A stretch of 6,613 bases of DNA from JANNXQ01 sp031425095 (GTDB taxonomy: Bacteria; Verrucomicrobiota; Verrucomicrobiia; Chthoniobacterales; Chthoniobacteraceae), in NCBI GenBank assembly GCA_031425095.1, contig JANPIS010000309.1:1-6613 (forward strand), read 5' to 3'. Shown here piece after piece: positions 1 through 5,083 of the stretch (positions are counted from its first letter, which is position 1; each line of letters begins with the position of its first letter). The position numbers were made by a program, and so were the translations under genes. The notes beneath the pieces were generated by a model. It saw nothing but the letters and a program-made list of their open reading frames with translations, had not been told where the DNA came from and did not search any database.

Positions 1-740
1 AAGACCGGGATCATCACCGCGCCGCCGCGATCGAATGCCGCCTGAATCGCCTGCGCGAACCGCAGCTCCTCCCCGGCCCTCGTGAAGCCTTCCGGAGTCG
101 CCCGGTCGCCCCGCGTCGTCTCCATGATCAGCACATCCACCGGCTCCTCCGGCAGGCGTGCGGCTTGCATGATGGTCTGGTCGTCGAACTGCACATCGCC
201 GGCGTAAAGCACGCTCCGGCCTTCCGCCCGGATCAGCGTCCCCACGGAACCGAGAATGTGGCCCGCATCGAAAAACTCGAGCGACAGGTCCGCCGGTTCA
301 TCCGGGCGCAGCCGCTCCCCGGTGAGATCGAAACGCGTGTGCAGCGGCGCCGTGCGCCAGCGTTTCGCGCACACATCCACCTCCCGATGCGTGAAGTGCG
401 GTCGCGGCATCTGCCCGTCGTCGCACTTGAACTGCATCACGTTCGCCGAATTATGCAGCATCTGGTCGCTGAGTTGGCGGGTCGCTTCCGTCATGAACAC
501 GGGAGCCCGCACATGCTGGCGCATCAGCACCGGCAGCGCGCCGAGATGATCCTGATGCGCATGCGACATGACGATCGCGTCCACGCTGTCGGGAGGCAGG
601 AGTTCGAGCAGCGGCAGCCCCTCGGGGCCGTCGCGCCGGGGGTGCATTCCGGAATCGAGGATCAGGCACTTGCCGCCCGCTTGGAGCCGGTAGCAATTCG
701 CGCCGATCTCGGCAGCGCGGGTGAGATTGGTGAAGAGCAG
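1..740 (-). CDS. MBL-fold metallohydrolase of the RNase J/CPSF-like class, 3' end outside window
   Basis: The first 246 codons are present; the gene continues past the left edge. The metal-binding signature is SHAHQDHLG (HxHxDH, residues 59-67), followed by AGHILGSVG (His161) and YAGDVQFDD (Asp182), the usual further zinc ligands. METTRGDR (206-213) matches the E-[ST]-T-x-G-D-R strand that leads into the beta-CASP domain of CPSF-73/RNase J-like nucleases. That domain and the RMMBL tail would lie outside the window. By family, a zinc-dependent cytoplasmic RNA nuclease is likely; the substrate is unknown. In this frame a TAA lies at 759-761 and there is no ATG, GTG or TTG before the conserved opening LFTNLTRAAEIGANCY. 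CTG at 738-740 therefore fits as the start; the first in-frame ATG (residue 32) would delete a conserved strand. No Shine-Dalgarno is visible. The CHASE2 gene lies 163 bases upstream on the same strand. The fold is secure; the start and exact role are less so. Confidence 0.85.
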   Translation of the reverse strand, partial: MLFTNLTRAAEIGANCYRLQAGGKCLILDSGMHPRRDGPEGLPLLELLPPDSVDAIVMSHAHQDHLGALPVLMRQHVRAPVFMTEATRQLSDQMLHNSANVMQFKCDDGQMPRPHFTHREVDVCAKRWRTAPLHTRFDLTGERLRPDEPADLSLEFFDAGHILGSVGTLIRAEGRSVLYAGDVQFDDQTIMQAARLPEEPVDVLIMETTRGDRATPEGFTRAGEELRFAQAIQAAFDRGGAVMIPV

Positions 741-903
741 GAGAGTCGGGAGTTGAGGTTAAGATGAAGCGTCCCCTGCGTTGCCGCTGAAGAGTGCGTC
801 CCGCGCGATGTACCCTGTGGTCACACCCGCAGGAAGCTCTGCCAGAATGCGGGAATGTCGCGGACTCGCAACATCCAACCCGTCAGTCTCAATATCTTTT
901 CGT

Positions 904-2160
904 TCAAAGGATCACCGGCCGCTTCGGTTTGCCGGCGGAATCCGGGGTCACAATCCGGTAGAGCACCATGAAGACCACCGCGCCCAGCACCGGCACGATC
1001 GGGATCCAGAGCAGCCATTGATTGAATACCGCGAGGGCGATCAACACGAAGACCACGAGCACGCCCGCGCCGACACCGATCGCCTGCAGACGGCTCATGC
1101 GCGGCACGCGAAACGCGACGAGCGCCACCGCCGCAAGGACCAGCGTCGCACCCCACCACTGGACGCGGCGGATGAAGGTTTGATTCTGGATCGTCGCGAT
1201 CGCGGCAGAGAATAGCTCGCCCGGCGAACCCTTGCGCATCGCGGCCAGCGGCAGTGTGCGCGAATTCTTCTCGGTGCGGGAGAGAAGCACGACGCCGCCG
1301 GCCATCTGCCCGACGGGCACATTCGGCTTCTGCCCGGCTTCGATCTGCTCGGCGGCGAGGAGGAGGCTGTCGAAACCGAACACCGTCCGAGCCGTCCCAA
1401 AGTCCACGCGCATGCGTCCGGCGGAGTCGATCGGCACCCTCAGCTTCTCCCCGAGTTGCACGTGCGAGCCGAGTTCCACGGTGATCTCGTCCGGCGTGAG
1501 TTTCTGCCAGAGCATCACCGCCTGGAGCACGAAGGAGGGGATCATCTGCCCACGGTAGCGCAGGACCAGCGGGACGGAGTTGTAGCGCGGTCGGGCGCTC
1601 GGGAGGTTCACAAAGCCGATCGTCGGCGAGAGCCGGTACTCTTCCGGTGGTTGTTGTTCGATCGCCGTGAATTCCGGCACATCGCGCACATCGCCGAGTA
1701 CGTTTTTCACGAGCGGCACTTCTTGCAGCGGCGGGATCACCGTCGGGTCTTCGGGATACCCCAATACCGCGCCGAGCAGCACTTTCGGCGTCCGGAGCAT
1801 CGAGTCGCGGAGAATTTTCTCGTACTGCGGAAGCTTCGGCTGCTGGTCGGCAGGGAGGACGACGCGGTTCCAGTCGAGCACTTCATCGATTGCGACGACC
1901 TCCGGTTTGAACGGGAGCACGGCCTGAAAGAAGAGCGAGAAATCCAACGGCGTCCACGGCCACGGGTGATCCTCGAGGCTCGCATCGTCGATCTCCACGA
2001 GCGTGAGCGGCGCGGTCGGCGCGCGGTGATGGCTATGCCGCGCGAGGAAGTCCGCAAAGTCCTGATCCCAAGAAGCGAGTGGTTCCTGTTGCGCTTCCCA
2101 GAGCAGGGCGAGACCCGCGAGGAGCGTCAGGAGGAGCAATTGAGCGCCCGTGCGAAACAT
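904..2160 (-). CDS. CHASE2-domain membrane protein without visible output domain
   Basis: The protein has 418 residues from the chosen ATG. It opens with a transmembrane helix (about 6-21, GAQLLLLTLLAGLALLW). A long extracytoplasmic region follows with CHASE2 hallmarks: VEIDDASLEDHPWPW at about 55-69, the KPEVVAIDEVLDW strand, then GFVNLPSARPRYNSVPLVLRY and PSFVLQAVMLW. It ends with three hydrophobic helices (about 335-351, 358-379, 382-403) and a short basic tail. This N-TM/CHASE2/three-TM layout is the usual sensor half of CHASE2 adenylate cyclases, kinases and phosphatases. Here the protein stops after the last helix, so no cyclase, kinase or GGDEF domain is attached. By family, it senses an unknown envelope signal. 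The frame stays open up to an ATG at 2278-2280, but those 40 extra residues are Arg-rich, do not look like a signal or domain, and begin 16 bases after the ffs U-tract. I therefore prefer the ATG at 2158-2160, just before the membrane helix. It probably precedes the MBL gene on a shared transcript. Confidence 0.85.
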   Translation of the reverse strand: MFRTGAQLLLLTLLAGLALLWEAQQEPLASWDQDFADFLARHSHHRAPTAPLTLVEIDDASLEDHPWPWTPLDFSLFFQAVLPFKPEVVAIDEVLDWNRVVLPADQQPKLPQYEKILRDSMLRTPKVLLGAVLGYPEDPTVIPPLQEVPLVKNVLGDVRDVPEFTAIEQQPPEEYRLSPTIGFVNLPSARPRYNSVPLVLRYRGQMIPSFVLQAVMLWQKLTPDEITVELGSHVQLGEKLRVPIDSAGRMRVDFGTARTVFGFDSLLLAAEQIEAGQKPNVPVGQMAGGVVLLSRTEKNSRTLPLAAMRKGSPGELFSAAIATIQNQTFIRRVQWWGATLVLAAVALVAFRVPRMSRLQAIGVGAGVLVVFVLIALAVFNQWLLWIPIVPVLGAVVFMVLYRIVTPDSAGKPKRPVIL

Positions 2161-2295
2161 GTGGCGGGCGAGATAGCGGGAATCTCGGCAGGACTCCAAA
2201 CTTTTTCGCGCCTGCCGTGGGTCACACCTTGGCCGCCGCAGCTGATCGAGCGCCCCGAGCGAGCCGTCCAAGACCCACATTCCGCCGCCTTTGTG

Positions 2296-2308
2296 AAAAA
2301 AAGCCGCC
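2296..2308 (-). terminator. intrinsic terminator of ffs, formed with the RNA's own terminal helix
   Basis: The 3' arm of the SRP RNA closing helix ends in GGCGGC (2308-2303) and is followed at once by seven U residues (2302-2296). No separate hairpin is present, so the RNA body itself supplies the stem, as in other self-terminating small RNAs. Read-through into the CHASE2 gene is possible but cannot be judged from sequence. Confidence 0.6.
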
Positions 2309-2397
2309 AGAGAGCTACGACAAGGAAAGTCAAACTACCGTTGCTGCCTTCCGGCCCTGGCGGGGTTCGCTTGCTTTCAATCCATAGTCCCTGACGG
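2296..2397 (-). ncRNA. ffs: small (4.5S-type) signal recognition particle RNA
   Basis: Read on the minus strand, the apical part is GCC-GGAA-GGC (2355-2346), the GGAA tetraloop helix. It is flanked by CAGG on the 5' side and AGCA on the 3' side, which is the symmetric internal loop bound by the Ffh M domain. Lower pairings I could follow are ACC/GGU, CAA/UUG, GAAAG/CUUUC, CUAUG/CGUAG, UCAGGGA/UCUCUGG and CCG/CGG. Together they give one long hairpin of about 95 nt with no Alu domain. The RNA forms the particle with Ffh that brings nascent membrane and secreted proteins to FtsY at the inner membrane. The 5' end is set by the terminal helix and by a promoter that predicts initiation near 2397. 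The 3' end is the U-tract at 2302-2296. No protein on either strand explains the conservation of this segment better. Confidence 0.93.
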
Positions 2398-2410
2398 GGC
2401 CGGGACTATG
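2383..2410. repeat. Perfect dyad, 9-bp arms, over the ffs -10 and 5' end
   Basis: catagtccc (2383-2391) and gggactatg (2402-2410) are exact reverse complements with 10 bases between them. One arm carries the -10 hexamer; the other is the 5' side of the SRP RNA terminal helix. Only the second arm is expected to be transcribed, so any role would be at the DNA level, or in transcripts that start further upstream. Confidence 0.5.
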
Positions 2411-2432
2411 AATCGCACTCCGCGCATGACAA
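2405..2432 (-). promoter_or_regulatory. sigma70-type promoter of the SRP RNA gene
   Basis: On the minus strand, TTGTCA (2432-2427, five of six to the -35 consensus) is followed by 16 bases and CATAGT (2410-2405, four of six to the -10 consensus, with the key A2 and T6 kept). Seven bases further on is 2397, exactly where the terminal helix of the SRP RNA begins. The agreement between promoter position and RNA 5' end is the main support. The transcription start has not been measured. Confidence 0.6.
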
Positions 2433-2447
2433 ATTTTTTTGTCATGC
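2424..2447. repeat. Perfect dyad, 10-bp arms around TTTT, over the ffs -35
   Basis: gcatgacaaa (2424-2433) and tttgtcatgc (2438-2447) are exact reverse complements with TTTT between them. The left arm contains the -35 hexamer of ffs, so the element is placed like an operator for a dimeric regulator. It is AT-rich with no U-run after it on the plus strand, which argues against a terminator. Confidence 0.6.
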
Positions 2448-2459
2448 AAATTTCATTTA

Positions 2460-2512
2460 ACCGCTTGCATTGAAAATCAATTGGGGCAAAAACCCCGCCT
2501 CAAGTGAGCGGT
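2460..2512 (+). other. Possible branched structure ahead of the coiled-coil gene
   Basis: accgct (2460-2465) can pair with agcggt (2507-2512), enclosing two small hairpins: ATTGA/TCAAT (2469-2473 with 2477-2481) and GGGG/CCCC (2483-2486 with 2493-2496). If transcribed rightwards this would be a three-way junction in the leader of the gene at 2562. The helices are short, no known riboswitch class is recognised, and the start of transcription is unknown. I see no convincing sigma70 promoter in 2447-2561, only an AT-rich patch (TTTATTTAT, 2537-2545) just before the gene. Confidence 0.2.
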
Positions 2513-2561
2513 CGTCCTCCCACGATACGCGCCCCCTTTATTTATCCCGCCCAATTCATCT

Positions 2562-3350
2562 ATGGCTAAAGTGTTCCTCGGACTTGCGATTGCTCTCATG
2601 ATTGCCACTGCGGTGGTCAGTTTCCTCGCCAAGGGTAATATCGACACCGTTCAGGGAAATCTCCGGGACGCGAAGAGTGCGATCACCGTTGCGAACTCGA
2701 ATCTGAAGCGCGCGGAAGGCGAGATGAAGACGGCGCAGGAGGAAGCGCAGGCGGCGAAAGCGGCGCTCGATGCCGAGAAAGTGCAGAGTGAGAAACTCAA
2801 GGCCGACGCCGAAGCCGCGGCGGTCAAAGTCACCCAGGCGCAGGCCGAACTCGACGCGAAGATCGCAGAGCTGAAAGCGGCGAACGACAAGATCGCGGGA
2901 ATGCCGACCGCGCCGGTTGTCGATCCGCAAGCGGCTGCGGAGGCGCAGAAACTTCGGGAAGATTTGCAGAAAGCGCAGACGGAACTCGCGGAGTCGAAAC
3001 AGGTGCAGGACACGCTGAACGCGCGGGTCCGTGACGCGGAAGAGAAGTTCAAGGCGCAGGTGAGCGAAGTGGAGCGCTACCGCAAAGGCTTTGCGAAGAA
3101 CTCACTTTCCGGCCGCGTCATGGCGGTCAATCCAGGCTGGAATTTCGTCGTGCTCAGCGTGGGCGATCGCCAGGGCGCCGCGGTCGGCGCAAACATGCTC
3201 GTGCTGCGCGGCGGTGAGCCGATCGGCAAGGCGAAGATCAGCTCGGTTGAGCCATCCACGTCGATCGCGGACATCGTCCCCGGTTCGGTGGCGGTGGGCT
3301 ATACCGTGCAGCCCGGGGATACCGTCGTTTACGAAGGCCAGCGGAAGTAA
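2562..3350 (+). CDS. membrane-anchored coiled-coil protein with C-terminal beta domain
   Basis: The protein has 262 residues. One N-terminal transmembrane helix (about 3-22) is followed by a long Ala/Glu/Lys-rich coiled coil (about 25-175), broken by a Pro/Gly stretch at 112-122 (AGMPTAPVVDP). It ends in a compact domain (about 183-258) rich in beta-type segments: GRVMAVNPGWNFVVLSVG, then MLVLRGGEPIGKAKISSVEP, then a closing VQPGDTVV. This architecture, and the 'gravity' of Gly turns in the last domain, recall the periplasmic half of MreC-like and other envelope scaffold proteins, but I cannot place it in a named family. Only the anchor and coiled coil are certain. The likely topology is N-in, with the bulk in the periplasm. 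ATG 2562 begins right at the membrane helix; no Shine-Dalgarno precedes it. It appears to lead a cluster with the lipoprotein and glycosyltransferase downstream. An envelope-organising role is inference. Confidence 0.88.
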   Translation: MAKVFLGLAIALMIATAVVSFLAKGNIDTVQGNLRDAKSAITVANSNLKRAEGEMKTAQEEAQAAKAALDAEKVQSEKLKADAEAAAVKVTQAQAELDAKIAELKAANDKIAGMPTAPVVDPQAAAEAQKLREDLQKAQTELAESKQVQDTLNARVRDAEEKFKAQVSEVERYRKGFAKNSLSGRVMAVNPGWNFVVLSVGDRQGAAVGANMLVLRGGEPIGKAKISSVEPSTSIADIVPGSVAVGYTVQPGDTVVYEGQRK

Positions 3351-3371
3351 GCGGGTGCTTTCTCAGACCGC

Positions 3372-3539
3372 ATGAAGCGCATTTTCGCGGCTCTTTTCCT
3401 CCTCGCTCTGGGCATCTTTCTTCCCGGTTGCGCGAGTACCGAGCCCGAGGACCCCAACCGCGTGAGCACGATTCCGTGGAATCGGCCAGAAAAGTGGGAA
3501 GGGCAGGGCCCTCTCGGCGGCTTCGCTCCGAATCAATAG
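3372..3539 (+). CDS. small lipoprotein (55 aa)
   Basis: ATG at 3372-3374 to TAG at 3537-3539. The protein starts with a classical lipoprotein signal: MKR, a hydrophobic run (IFAALFLLALGIFL), then the lipobox LPGC with Cys20 as the lipidated residue. The mature peptide is only 36 residues. It is acidic at first (STEPEDPNR) and then ends in VSTIPWNRPEKWEG, with a Gly/Pro-rich tail GPLGGF. I recall similar IPWNRP...WEG...GG tails in small Verrucomicrobia lipoproteins, but this is memory and not a search. Asp is absent at position +2 after Cys, so by the E. coli rule it would go to the outer membrane; sorting in this phylum may differ. It starts 21 bases after the coiled-coil gene and ends 37 bases before the glycosyltransferase, so co-transcription is likely. 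Function unknown. Confidence 0.85.
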   Translation: MKRIFAALFLLALGIFLPGCASTEPEDPNRVSTIPWNRPEKWEGQGPLGGFAPNQ

Positions 3540-3576
3540 TGATTGCGGATCGGGTGCGCGTCGCGCTCCTTGTCTG

Positions 3577-4518
3577 GTGAAGCCTCGCATCCTCGTCATC
3601 CGCGGCGGAGCGATCGGCGACTTCATCCTGACGCTCCCCGCCATCAAGCTCGTCCGCGAAGCGTTTCCGCACGCGCACCTCGAGATCCTCGGCTATCGGC
3701 ACATCGTCGCACTCGCCGAAGGCCGATACTACGCGGATGGAGCGCGCTCGATCGAATACGGCGCGATGGCCGCGTTCTTCGTCCCGGGTGCCGAACTCGC
3801 GCCGGATCTGATCGAATACTTCGCGAGCTTCCAGCAGGTCATCAGCTACCTGTACGATCCGAGCGGATTTTTCGAAATGAACCTCCGGCGCGCGGGCGTG
3901 AAGAATTTCTTGCCCGCTTTCTCGCGGATCGACGACTCATCCCACGCCGCGCAGCAGTTGGCGCGACCGCTCGAAAGTCTGGCTCTGTATCTCGACAGCC
4001 ACGCGGCCACCGTCCACCCGAGCGAGGAGGACCGAGTGGCCGCGCGTGCCTTCACCGCGCAGGAGGAGATGCTGATCGCGATCCATCCGGGCAGCGGAAG
4101 CACCCGCAAAAACTGGCCCGTCGCACAGTGGATTGCCGTCGGAGGCGAAGTGCTCGCGCAGCATCCCACTGGCCGGCTCGTGCTCATCGGCGGGGAAGCC
4201 GACGGTCCTCAGCTCCGCGAAATGGCGACCGCCTTGCGCGCTGCGCAGCCGCTGCTTGCCCGCGATCTGCCACTGCCCGTGCTTGCCGCCGTTCTCGAGC
4301 GATGCCGGATCTATCTCGGCCATGACAGCGGAATCTCGCACCTCGCCGCCGCCGTCGGCACCCCGTGCGTGTTGCTCTTTGGCCCGACCGACCCTGCCAT
4401 CTGGGCGCCTGCGAATGCGCGCGTCGCCGTCATCGCCGCACCGAATGGCGATCTGGAACGGATCAAGCCGGCTGCGTTGCTCTCGACACTCGCGCCGGTT
4501 CTGAGCGCGACGGCGTGA
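3577..4518 (+). CDS. family-9 glycosyltransferase (heptosyltransferase-like)
   Basis: The protein has 313 residues and GT-B layout. The N-terminal half opens with ILVIRGGAIGDFILTLPAI (5-23). Its Asp15 matches the catalytic base in the G-[AL]-[IL]-G-D motif of WaaC/WaaF. The C-terminal half holds the nucleotide-sugar site: IHPGSGSTRKNWP (169-181), LVLIGGEADG (201-210) and GHDSGISHLAAAVGTPC...FGPTDPAIW (248-276). By family it transfers a sugar, often a heptose from an ADP-activated donor, onto a lipopolysaccharide core or similar glycan on the cytoplasmic face of the inner membrane. The acceptor and the exact sugar cannot be told from sequence. The start is GTG at 3577-3579, directly before the KPRILVIRGG strand; the frame has only CTG just upstream and no Shine-Dalgarno. 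It follows the small lipoprotein by 37 bases and converges with the minus-strand gene ending at 4542. The length is slightly short for the family (about 320-350) but no motif is missing. Confidence 0.9.
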   Translation: MKPRILVIRGGAIGDFILTLPAIKLVREAFPHAHLEILGYRHIVALAEGRYYADGARSIEYGAMAAFFVPGAELAPDLIEYFASFQQVISYLYDPSGFFEMNLRRAGVKNFLPAFSRIDDSSHAAQQLARPLESLALYLDSHAATVHPSEEDRVAARAFTAQEEMLIAIHPGSGSTRKNWPVAQWIAVGGEVLAQHPTGRLVLIGGEADGPQLREMATALRAAQPLLARDLPLPVLAAVLERCRIYLGHDSGISHLAAAVGTPCVLLFGPTDPAIWAPANARVAVIAAPNGDLERIKPAALLSTLAPVLSATA

Positions 4519-4541
4519 AGGGAGCAGGAATTTTCCCGCGG

Positions 4542-5030
4542 TCAGAACCCCAACTTCTGCAACTCGGCGTCGAGCGCGGCCTGGAACTGCGGCACGTCGT
4601 CCGGCGGTGGCCGATAACCTTCCGTGGCCGTCACCATCCCGAGGCGACCGTATTGATCGAGTTGCCACTTTGCGCCGCCGCCATCGGAGAAAGTGACGCT
4701 GCCGCTCACGACCGAACCCGGAAGCGTGATTTCGTCCACCTTCACGGCGACTCCGCCTGTCTTCACCGGCGGCGCATCGGGCGACACGAGCGAACTCGGC
4801 GCGGCAGTCTCGGCGGGAGCGGAAGCCGGGATGGCCGCCGGCTGCGGCGGAGGTGCAGGGAGCACGGTTTCAGCCGGGGTGACTTTCAGGTCATCCACGA
4901 GGAATCGCGCCTCCATGTAGGTGAGACGGATATCGAATTCGTCGGCGAGCTTCTGCTGCACGTCGGAGAGTTTCAGGCCTTCAGCGATCCAGGCGGTGAC
5001 TTTCTGTTTTTGTTCGTCGGTAAGTTGCAC
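4542..5030 (-). CDS. conserved-looking two-domain protein of unknown function, downstream of dnaE
   Basis: The protein has 162 residues from the chosen GTG. A helical N-terminal unit of about 48 residues (LTDEQKQKVTAWIAEGLKL, then VQQKLADEFDI and TYMEARFLVDDLKV) resembles the DNA-binding-like helix bundles that sense 'start codon-free' repeats only loosely, so I give no function. A Pro/Ala-rich linker (about 52-84) follows. The C-terminal unit has a short beta-type part (VAVKVDEITLPGSVVSGSVTF, then AKWQLDQYGRLGMV) and a final helix (FQAALDAELQKLGF). There is no signal peptide or membrane helix, so it is probably cytoplasmic. GTG at 5028-5030 puts the start right at the N-terminal unit. A TTG at 5097-5099 would add 23 residues and overlap the dnaE stop by 16 bases, but the added part (Pro/Ser/Thr-rich) looks non-coding. 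The gap to dnaE is 53 bases in the same direction, so a shared transcript is likely. Similar small proteins are, as I recall, common in Verrucomicrobia. Confidence 0.75.
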   Translation of the reverse strand: MQLTDEQKQKVTAWIAEGLKLSDVQQKLADEFDIRLTYMEARFLVDDLKVTPAETVLPAPPPQPAAIPASAPAETAAPSSLVSPDAPPVKTGGVAVKVDEITLPGSVVSGSVTFSDGGGAKWQLDQYGRLGMVTATEGYRPPPDDVPQFQAALDAELQKLGF

Positions 5031-5083
5031 GGTGTGCGTGAAGTTTGGGGATGGACTGGGGCGCTGGCAAGTGTCGTGAGCCG

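Noticed and set aside
165..767. A 200-codon plus-strand frame at the left edge
   Set aside because: It is antisense to the MBL gene, whose zinc-ligand motifs are unmistakable. His/Arg-rich shadow composition.
781..1215. A 144-codon plus-strand frame across the gap upstream of the MBL gene
   Set aside because: Its second half is a charged His/Arg/Asp-rich shadow of the CHASE2 C-terminal helices; nothing supports the first half.
1456..2394. A 312-codon plus-strand open frame opposite the CHASE2 gene and the SRP RNA
   Set aside because: It is Arg/His/Glu-rich with no domain and lies antisense to a clear membrane protein and a structured RNA. Long antisense frames are common in GC-rich DNA.
2483..2496. 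GGGG/CCCC hairpin as a terminator
   Set aside because: Four pairs only, the loop holds the A-run, and no T-run follows on either strand.
3543..4325. A 260-codon same-strand frame overlapping the glycosyltransferase
   Set aside because: Arg/Pro-rich off-frame translation of the GT9 gene, with no motif.
4519..4541. Possible bidirectional terminator between the convergent genes
   Set aside because: Only a 4-bp stem (gggA/Tccc or ggaa/ttcc) and no proper U-run on either side.
3937..4668. A 243-codon minus-strand frame opposite the glycosyltransferase
   Set aside because: Arg-rich composition, no recognisable fold, and the opposite strand carries all GT9 motifs.
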